The position numbers and the translations under genes were made by a program. From Panorpa germanica (taxonomy: Eukaryota; Arthropoda; Insecta; Mecoptera; Panorpidae), in assembly GCA_963678705.1 (NCBI GenBank), contig OY783210.1:15935331-15999330 (forward strand): a stretch of 64,000 nt of DNA, read 5' to 3'. The notes beneath the pieces were generated by a model. The model saw only the letters and a list, made by a program, of their open reading frames with translations, did not search any database and had not been told where the DNA came from. This document shows, one piece after another, positions 1 to 7,332 of the stretch (its first letter is position 1; every line of letters starts with the position of its first letter).

Positions 1-371
1 GCACAACGGTGAGTGTGCTTAATTTGCACCAGCTTCTTATACAATAATTTAACTATCAAAGAGTTTATAAAAATGTATATGTTTAAAATGTTATTTTGAT
101 TTCAGAACCTTTATAGAAATATACTTATTTCTACAGCACAAGAACCACAGGATATTTAAATACAAATATTTGTTATAAATATAAGGATGCATCATAACGT
201 GTGTCTGTGATAAATGATTACATATGTAGGAGTACCATAAGTATGTCTTATATACTATTATTAGAATGTGAACTGTGTATATAATTATTTGCGATGAAAC
301 TTTAATTCTTCTTATTTATTATAGGCTCAATTTATACTCTCGAAGAACTATATCATTTAAAGCCATGGTGA
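1..371 (+). CDS. 3' end of an unidentified protein-coding gene (partial)
   Basis: The first 8 bases are followed at once by a good donor (GTGAGT). A pyrimidine-rich acceptor ending ATAG lies at 321-324. Joining 1-8 to 325-371 keeps one frame open and ends in HNGSIYTLEELYHLKPW and a TGA at 369-371. An AATAAA follows about 200 bases later, as expected for a 3' UTR. Only 17 residues are visible, so no family can be named; the rest of the gene lies left of the window. The next gene starts in the same direction about 570 bases on. An alternative is chance splice-like sequence, but donor, acceptor, frame, stop and poly(A) signal all agree. Confidence 0.45.
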
Positions 372-574
372 ACAAATTTAAATACATTTAATTGACGCAG
401 TACAGAATAATACAGATAGAAAATTATAACGTACTATTGATACGTTACTCTTAGAATAGACGGGTAAAAAACCAAGTTAAATTACACCATTGTGGTGTAA
501 GAGGAGGTAAGCCAGAGAAACATTTAAGACGTTGCAAAAATTACATCCTAATTGTTATCTTTTTTTGTCTTGTA

Positions 575-580
575 AATAAA
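575..580 (+). terminator. Candidate poly(A) signal AATAAA of the upstream partial gene
   Basis: A canonical AATAAA lies about 200 bases after the TGA of the partial gene and about 230 bases before the likely start of transcription of the next gene. This placement fits a 3' end. In such AT-rich DNA the hexamer also occurs by chance. Confidence 0.35.
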
Positions 581-809
581 ATGTATAATTGTTATTTAAA
601 AAATTTAATTAAATTGTATAATAAATGAAATTGTAAATACCGAATATAACTTTTATCTCTTAAATATACTAGTTAGATAATTAAAAATAATAACAATTTT
701 ATTTTTTGCAATTATGAAAAAATAATTTTTAAATTTTAAAGAAATTTAAATAATAGACGGCGCTGAAATTTGCTTGCTCTTCTTTATAACAGATGGCGCA
801 ATCAGCACC

Positions 810-814
810 TCAGT
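810..814 (+). promoter_or_regulatory. Possible arthropod initiator (TCAGT) of the small gene
   Basis: TCAGT, the common arthropod initiator core, lies about 127 bases before the ATG at 939 in a locally less AT-rich stretch. I see no clear TATA box at -30, so this would be a TATA-less start. The motif is short, so the call is weak. Confidence 0.22.
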
Positions 815-938
815 TTTTGCTGTTTTGTACATTAGCCCCATTACTGTCCGATTAAATTTACAAACTGACGTTTACAGGAGGCCATCATCATTATTTATAA
901 AATTATTATTTAGATTGTTTTGTTTCAATTAATTCGAA

Positions 939-1478
939 ATGTCCGGCGAGTATAATGTTAACGCAAAAGTTCGTCGTTTTGATTTAATCGGTTAGTATAA
1001 TTCTGAGGTGAAATGTCTATACAATACATGATAAATGTTGTATAATTTTAGCTGATACTATTGATATAGCCCCTGTTCAACATATCGTGCTGAGAGTTAA
1101 TATTGATATGAATCTGGAACAACTACACACCATACTGAAAGAGAAATTGAATATTGCTGATGGTGGTCACGAACTCTTTAAACTACGCAATAAAAATGGT
1201 CAATTGCTGCCGATATTTTCATTGTTAACAGAAAGCAACGTGACTATTGAAGTAACTAAACCAAATCAAACAGGTAATTTCATTTACAAATTTACATAGT
1301 TAAACAATATTCTACTATTGAGTTCCTATATTTAACTACAGTTCCTGTAACACCAGCGAATCCAGCTTCTCCAGAGAACCAAAGTCTTTATATGCAAGAT
1401 TTGTACAGAAAAGTAAAGGACGTGATGGTTGTTTTGCCACCTCTTCCTGAATCATTCCTCCGGAAGAACGAGGAGTAA
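939..1478 (+). CDS. Small three-exon gene, uncharacterised 136-residue protein
   Basis: Exons are 939-990, 1052-1273 and 1342-1478 (411 nt). Both introns are short (61 and 68 bases), start GTTAGT or GTAATT and end in AG, and all junction phases agree. The ATG sits in a usable context (CGAAATGTC) and starts MSGEYNVNAKVRRFDL. The middle exon gives a charged alpha/beta pattern with a strand (HIVLRVNI), an amphipathic helix (LEQLHTILKEKL) and further strands (LFKLRNKNG, VTIEVTK). This looks like a ubiquitin-like or PB1-like beta-grasp, but that is inference from the pattern only. The last exon is proline-rich at first, then a helix (LYMQDLYRKVKDVMVVL), and ends in LRKNEE. I see no signal peptide or membrane segment, so it is probably cytosolic or nuclear. 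I do not recognise the family. Confidence 0.72.
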
Positions 1479-2085
1479 TTGCTAATCCGTCAAGATTACA
1501 TATTTTTAAATAAGTATATATATCATAAATGATATGTAACATATGAAATAATTTTTATCTTAATGTTTTTCTAATATATGTTATTGCAAAGTATATATCT
1601 TTTATTTCATATACGGTAGTTTATAAGTAGTAGTATATTTATTTGTTGAATTCGTACATGTCAATCTCGATAAGATCTTTTGCTGTTAATAAGAATAATA
1701 TACTATTATTCATTATAAATATAATTAATTAAAATGTATACAATTTATTTTAAGAATTGTTATCCTTAAGGTGATTATGCTAGGATTGGATCTTAGATAA
1801 ATCTAAAATTACAAGCGCCATCTTTTGAAAAGTAGTGTCCCACCATATAAGATTCATGATGTGTTCAACAGATGGCATATCAATTATACTACGCCAAGAG
1901 AATATGCAACCTCAATAACCCACCGTATAAATTTTTCATTCAAAGTGTAATATAATATTTTACTTAGATAATTAATGACTCTATAATGTATTTCTCTAGA
2001 GCCGCTTTTTATATTTAAAATTTAAACTTCAAGCGATGCAACCACATTGTTTTCTCTACAACAAAAAGTATATCATTAAAATTCC
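1479..2085. other. Intergenic DNA without a recognised gene
   Basis: AT-rich sequence between the small gene and the foldback-like element. It would hold the 3' UTR of the small gene. I see several AT-only poly(A)-like hexamers, no convincing ORF and no long repeat. Confidence 0.5.
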
Positions 2086-2161
2086 GGAAATTGTGAGATT
2101 TTTTAGTTTTGTAAAAATCCATCTCTTTAAATTTTATCAACGAAAGAAGGTTAAAAATCAA

Positions 2162-2365
2162 GAAAATTGTGAGATTTTAAAGTTTTGTAGAAATCCATTT
2201 CTTTAAATTTTATCAAAGAAAGAAGGTTTCTCTTGTCAAAAATTAAGTTTTTCGGTTTTTGTCTACTAAAACCTCGTATTTTAATGTAAGCACAAAGTAC
2301 AATAATTAAAATAAATCTTATAATAATAAAATACATTGGGTTGTATTCATTCATTAAAATCCGGC
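2162..2365 (+). repeat. Left direct repeat of the foldback-like element (about 204 bp)
   Basis: Starts GAAAATTGTGAGATTTTAAA and ends TTCATTAAAATCCGGC. It matches 6389-6593 in the same orientation with only scattered differences. The preceding 2086-2150 repeats the first 60 or so bases in a more diverged form. The right-hand break point, CCGGC, coincides with the point where the gag reading frame becomes unlike gag. Confidence 0.8.
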
Positions 2366-2654
2366 AGAAATTAGTGGAGTGGCCAAATTTCCAGCACCGA
2401 CGACACTGTCTAATTCTTTGTATATATGCTGAAACTGGGTAAAGGATACCCTGGAAGGCTATATATTCCGGGATCTTATCCCCGCTAAAGGATATTACGC
2501 ACTTCCAAGTAGGAGTCTTTTTGCCTTCTTCAATTCTATTAAATCTAATAAAATCGGTAATTTTTGGTGCCAACTGTCTACTATTTTTATTAAAGCCTAC
2601 TGCGTCATGTAGGAATACGTCATCCAGATCATCCGTCATGTAGGAATACGTCAT
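2363..2654 (-). pseudogene. Gag-like (ORF1) fragment of a non-LTR retrotransposon with CCHC zinc knuckle
   Basis: On the minus strand the open frame has VSAYIQRIRQCRRCWKFGH followed by STNFCR. The spacing C-x2-C-x4-H-x4-C is a retroviral-type zinc knuckle. The preceding WKCVISFSGDKIPEYIAF and the PVxxYxxRxRQC phrase are typical of ORF1 proteins of I/Jockey-type insect LINEs, which bind their RNA. Only about 90 residues remain. After the last Cys-Arg the frame runs into the left direct repeat, so all later knuckles and the reverse transcriptase are missing. A small duplication of GGAATACGTCATCC lies at its other edge. It is a captured remnant, not a working gene. Confidence 0.65.
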
Positions 2655-2656
2655 CC

Positions 2657-3870
2657 GCTAGGCTTTAAAGTAAATAACTGCTTCATTACATTTTAAATAT
2701 CCACGCGATTCTGGCTTTTATGCGAGCTTTTTTAAATTCATGGACTTTTTTATCCAAAGTTTTTTTTTGAATTTCTTGAAATTTTTTGATGCAGTTATGT
2801 TCGCTAGGCTTTAAAGTAAATAACTGCTTCATTACATTTTAAATATCCACGCGATTCTGGCTTTTATGCGACCTTTTTTAAATTCATGGACTTTTTTTTC
2901 TAAATTTTTTTTTGGATTTCTTGAAATTTTTTGATGCAGTTATGTTCGCTAGGCTTTAAAGTAAATAACTGCTTCATTACATTTTAAATATCCACGCGAT
3001 TCTGGCTTTTATGCGACCTTTTTTAAATTCATGGACTTTTTTATCCAAAATTTTTTTTTGGATTTCTTGAAATTTTTTGATGCAGTTATGTTCGCTAGGC
3101 TTTAAAGTAAATAACTGCTTCATTACATTTTAAATATCCACGCGATTCTGGCTTTTATACGACCTTTTTTAAATTCATGGACTTTTTTTTCTAAAATTTT
3201 TTCTTGGATTTCTTAAATTTTTTTGATGCAGTTATGTTCGCTAGGCTTTAAAATAAAGAACTGCTTCATTAGATTTTAAATATCCACGCGATTCTGGCTT
3301 TTATGCGACCTTTTTTAAATTCATGGACTTTTTTTTCTAAAATTTTTTCTTAGATTTCTTGAAATTTTTTGATGCAGTTATGTTCGCTAGGCTTTAAAAT
3401 AAAGAACTGCTTCATTACATTTTAAATATCCACGCGATTCTGGCTTTTATGCGACCTTTTTTAAATTCATGGACTTTTTTTTCTAAAATTTTTTTTTGGA
3501 TTTCTTGAAATTTTTTGATGCAGTTATGTTCGCTAGGCTTTAAAGTAAATAACTGCTTCATTACATTTTAAATATTCACGCGATTCTGGCTTTTATGCGA
3601 CCTTTTTTAAATTCATGGACTTTTTTTTCTAAAATTTTTTTTTGGATTTCTTGAAATTTTTTGATGCAGTTATGTTCGCTAGGCTTTTAAGTAAATAACT
3701 GCTTCATTACATTTTAAATATCCACGCGATTCTGGCTTTTATGCGACATTTTTTAAATTCATGGACTTTTTTTTCTAAAATTTTTTCTTGGATTTCTTGA
3801 AATTTTTTGATGCAGTTATGTTCGCTAGGCTTTAAAATAAAGAACTGCTTCATTAGATTTTAAATATCTA
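2657..3870 (+). repeat. Left array of 146-bp tandem repeats (about 8.3 copies)
   Basis: The phrase GCTAGGCTTTAAA recurs at 2657, 2803, 2948, 3094, 3240, 3386, 3532, 3678 and 3824, that is every 145-146 bases. Each unit holds a GC-richer core (TCCACGCGATTCTGGC) and long T-tracts. Copies starting at 3240, 3386 and 3824 share a sub-variant (AAATAAAGAACTGCTTCATTAGA or close to it). The array is the reverse complement of the one at 4688-6330. Confidence 0.95.
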
Positions 3871-4010
3871 CGCAGAAACTCAAAAAATTGCATTGCTCTT
3901 AAAATCATAAAAGTAAACCTTTTCATCATTTTTAACAAGATTATAGTCTTCTTTCTATATGGAGATTTAATATATTGATATATCATAAACTAAAATACTT
4001 ATTTAAAAAT
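3824..4010 (+). repeat. Left inner arm of the long inverted repeat
   Basis: This stretch continues the inverted repeat beyond the tandem array. GCATTGCTCTTAAAATCATA, AAGATTATAGTCTTCTTTC and TTTAATATATTGATATATCA each reappear as reverse complements in 4520-4695. Differences are few, so the duplication is recent or kept homogeneous. Confidence 0.85.
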
Positions 4011-4017
4011 TAATTAT

Positions 4018-4206
4018 AAATTTGAAATCAGCATTCAAAATTAAGTTAAAATACGTTATAAAATGACATATATTTTTCTTAAATTTTTATGAAAAGTAAC
4101 AAGAGTATAACCTTCTTACTTTTCATAAAAATTTAAGAAAAATATATGTCATTTTATAACGTATTTTAACTTAATTTTGAATGCTGATTTCAAATTTATA
4201 ATTCAT
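4018..4206 (+). repeat. Central hairpin A (near-perfect inverted repeat, about 85-base arms)
   Basis: The left arm begins near AATCAGCATTCAAAATTAAG, runs through TTTTTATGAAAAGTAA, and is followed after a loop of roughly 15 bases by its reverse complement ending CTTAATTTTGAATGCTGATT. The arms are almost perfect, so single strands would fold into a long stem. Confidence 0.88.
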
Positions 4207-4316
4207 TTTTTAGTAAGTACTTTTGTTTACGTGATATTTGCAATATAAAATCGAAATAAAATAAAACTTTAAACGTCTATTACTCATTAACCGCAAGAGG
4301 TAATTAAAAATGGATT

Positions 4317-4500
4317 TCAATTTTGGAATCAGCATACAAAACTACGTTTGAAAACATGTATCATACGTCAAAATAAATTTTGATTTTTTTAACAAAAGTA
4401 AGAAGGCTATAGCCTTCTTACTTTTCATGAAAATTGAAAAAAATAATTTGTTTATGTTTTAATGGTTTTTAACGTAGTTTTGAATGCTGATTCCAAATTT
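4317..4500 (+). repeat. Central hairpin B, a diverged copy of hairpin A
   Basis: Begins GGAATCAGCATACAAAACTA and ends TAGTTTTGAATGCTGATTCC. The tip is AGAAGGCTATAGCCTTCT, a perfect palindrome. The arms are less similar in the middle than those of hairpin A. Shared ends and tip show that A and B come from one ancestral hairpin. Confidence 0.82.
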
Positions 4501-4519
4501 GTTATTTATTTTTAAATAT

Positions 4520-4695
4520 GTATTTTAGTTTATGATATATCAATATATTAAATCTCCATATAGAAAGAAGACTATAATCTTGTTAAAAATGATGAAAAGG
4601 TTCACTTTTATGATTTTAAGAGCAATGCAATTTTTTGAGTTTCTGTGTAGATATTTAAAATCTAATGAAGCAGTTCTTTATTTTAAAGCCTAGCG
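4520..4695 (-). repeat. Right inner arm of the long inverted repeat
   Basis: Reverse complement of 3824-4010. It leads from the hairpin spacer into the right tandem array, whose first unit has the same sub-variant (TCTAATGAAGCAGTTCTTTA) as the last unit of the left array. The junction therefore predates the separate expansion of the two arrays. Confidence 0.85.
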
Positions 4696-6330
4696 AACAT
4701 AACTGCATCAAAACATTTCAAGAAATCAAACAAAAAATTTTAGAAAAAAAAGTCCATGAATTTAAAAAAGGTCGCATAAAAGCCAGAACCGCGTGGATAT
4801 TTAAAATGTAATGAAGCAGTTATTTACTTCAAAGCCTAGCGAACATAACTGCATTAAAAAATTTCAAGAAATCCAAAAAAAAATTGTAGAAAAAAAAGTC
4901 CATGAATTTAAAAAAGGTCGCATAAAAGCCAGAATCGCGTGGATATTTAAAATGTAATGAAGCAGTTATTTACTTTAAAGCCTAGCGAACATAACTGCAT
5001 CAAAAAATTTCAAGAAATCCAAAAAAAAATTTTAGAAAAAAAAGTCCATGAATTTAAAAAAGGTCGCATAAAAGCCAGAATCGCGTGGATATTTAAAATG
5101 TAATGAAGCAGTTATTTACTTTAAAGCCTAGCGAACATAACTGCATCAAAAAATTTCAAGAAATTCAAAAAAAAATTTTAGAAAAAAAAGTCCATGAATT
5201 TAAAAAAGGTCGCATAAAAGCCAGAATCGCGTGGATATTTAAAATGTAATGAAGCAGTTATTTACTTTAAAGCCTAGCGAACATAACTGCATCAAAAAAT
5301 TTCAAGAAAATCCAAAAAAAAATTTTAGAAAAAAAAGTCCATGAATTTAAAAAAGGTCGCATAAAAGCCAGAATCGCGTGGATATTTAAAATGTAATGAA
5401 GCAGTTATTTACTTTAAAGCCTAGCGAACATAACTGCATCAAATAATTTCAAGAAATTCAAAAAAAAATTTTAGAAAAAAAAGTCCATGAATTTAAAAAA
5501 GGTCGCATAAAAGCCAGAATCGCGTGGATATTTAAAATGTAATGAAGCAGTTATTTACTTTAAAGCCTAGCGAACATAACTGCATCAAAAAATTTCAAGA
5601 AATCCAAAAAAAAATTTTAGAAAAAAAAGTCCATGAATTTAAAAAAGGTCGCATAAAAGCCAGAATCGCGTGGATATTTAAAATGTAATGAAGCAGTTAT
5701 TTACTTTAAAGCCTAGCGAACATAACTGCATCAAAAAATTTCAAGAAATTAAAAAAAAAATTTTAGAAAAAAAAGTCCATGAATTTAAAAAAGGTCGCAT
5801 AAAAGCCAGAATCGCGTGGATATTTAAAATGTAATGAAGCAGTTATTTACTTTAAAGCCTAGCGAACATAACTGCATCAAAAAATTTCAAGAAATCAAAA
5901 AAAAAATTTTAGAAAAAAAAGTCCATGAATTTAAAAAAGGTCGCATAAAAGCCAGAATCGCGTGGATATTTAAAATGTAATGAAGCAGTTATTTACTTTA
6001 AAGCCTAGCGAACATAACTGCATCAAAAAATTTCAAGAAATCCAAAAAAAAATTTTAGATAAAAAAGTCCATGAATTTAAAAAAGGTCGCATAAAAGCCA
6101 GAATCGCGTGGATATTTAAAATGTAATGAAGCAGTTACTTACTTTAAAGCCTAGCGAACATAACTGCATCAAAAAATTTCAAGAAATCCAAAAAAAAATT
6201 TTAGAAAAAAAAGTCCATGAATTTAAAAAAGGTCGCATAAAAGCCAGAATCGCGTGGATATTTAAAATGTAATGAAGCAGTTATTTACTTTAAAGCCTAG
6301 CGAACATAACTGCATCAAAAAATTTAAAGA
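4688..6330 (-). repeat. Right array of 146-bp tandem repeats (about 11.2 copies)
   Basis: GCCTAGCGAACATAACTGC recurs at 4688, 4834, 4980, 5126, 5272, 5419, 5565, 5711, 5857, 6003, 6149 and 6295, a period of 146 with one 147. Units are more uniform than in the left array; most changes are in A-tract length. It ends near 6330, where TTTAAAGAAATCGAAATACG departs from the unit. Confidence 0.95.
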
Positions 6331-6388
6331 AATCGAAATACGATACGAATTTCAACGAAAGAAGACTATAATCTTGTTAAAAATGATG

Positions 6389-6593
6389 GAAATTGTGAGA
6401 TTTTAAAGTTTTGTAGAAATCCATTTATTTAAATTTTATCAACGAAAGAAGGTTATACTCTTGTTAAAAATGAAGTTTTTCGGTTTTTGTCTACTAAAAC
6501 CTCGTATTTTAATGTAGGCACAAAGTACAATAATTAAAATAAATCTTATAATAATAAAATACATTGGGTTGTATTCATTCATTAAAATCCGGC
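6389..6593 (+). repeat. Right direct repeat of the foldback-like element (about 205 bp)
   Basis: Same orientation and nearly the same sequence as 2162-2365, again ending TTCATTAAAATCCGGC. Just before it, GAAGACTATAATCTTGTTAA copies a phrase also found in the inner arms, so short pieces have been shuffled around the element. Like long terminal repeats it flanks the whole structure, but it lacks TG...CA ends. Confidence 0.8.
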
Positions 6594-7124
6594 TACGTAC
6601 GTTTTCTATTGAATTACTTTTGTTTGGATTATCCGTTTATGCTACCCTGATACAAAAAATATTGTTATTTTTTTTTTTATGAATTAAACGTTTATTCACG
6701 AAGTGGTTTGTTATTTCCACGAGGCTATACGAAGTATACGAGTTATATGTGTTGCCATTATTTCAGGCGTAATATTTTTAGTTTTTCGTTAATTTGTGAT
6801 ATATTTAATTGTTTTAGTTTAAATATTAATAAGTAAGTCTAAGAATAAAACTATGGTATTAGTTTATTTTGAAATAATAAAGACTGCTCTTAGTTGATTA
6901 CATTCAATGTTTTTATTTCTATAAAATACATTTACAAACTCTCTAAAAACAAATATAACAATTACATAGCAAAAACATTTACAGGTTTACATAAATGTAA
7001 CGTAACTATGTTTAGTAAAACATCAGTGACAAATATTCAAAGTTTATTGTTGAAATTAAAAATAAATTGAAAAGAATTGTTAAACAAAAATAGAGAATTT
7101 CGTTTTTGTACATTGATTAAGTAA
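6594..7124. other. Spacer between foldback-like element and alkaline phosphatase 3' end
   Basis: AT-rich DNA with no convincing ORF. It probably holds the end of the alkaline phosphatase transcript: TTTATT (AATAAA on the minus strand) also occurs at 7043-7048 and 6912-6917. Confidence 0.4.
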
Positions 7125-7130
7125 TTTATT
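7125..7130 (-). terminator. Candidate poly(A) signal of the alkaline phosphatase gene
   Basis: AATAAA on the minus strand, about 200 bases after the stop codon at 7333. Further copies at 7043-7048 and 6912-6917 could serve instead. Confidence 0.35.
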
Positions 7131-7332
7131 TGCTTATACAAAACATGACAAAAATTGTGTATTATTATATAAATTCAATTATTACACACATCCAGTGTCA
7201 AGTATCAGTTTTATATTCTTTTCTTAAGTTCTTAATCTAAGCGATAAACTAAACAATATTTTGTGATACTAAATTAAATATTAGTTTGTGCCTTATCAAA
7301 TAGTTTTCTATTTCCTATCTGTTATCACAGGT

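Larger units (their letters stand above)
2086..6593. mobile_element. Foldback-like composite element: inverted 146-bp arrays inside direct repeats
   Basis: In order the 4.5-kb block holds: a left direct repeat (2162-2365, with a partial extra copy at 2086-2150), a gag-like fragment, an array of 146-bp repeats in one orientation (2657-3870), an arm of a long inverted repeat, two hairpins, the opposite arm, an array of the same repeat in the other orientation (4688-6330), and a right direct repeat (6389-6593). Large inverted termini built of tandem repeats around a small core are the hallmark of Foldback elements of Drosophila (FB, Galileo). Here the outermost repeats are direct rather than inverted, which is not typical of FB. 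No transposase is visible, so it would be non-autonomous. Alternatives are an inverted satellite duplication or a rearranged Helitron-like element with tandem repeats. Confidence 0.6.

Noticed and set aside
2657-6330. Regular repeats resembling a CRISPR array
   Set aside because: The 146-bp units are contiguous and near-identical with no unique spacers, occur in both orientations, and the genome is eukaryotic.
2086-6593. LTR retrotransposon defined by the 205-bp direct repeats
   Set aside because: Repeats lack TG...CA ends, no primer-binding site or polypurine tract is seen, and the interior is a palindrome of tandem repeats without gag-pol.
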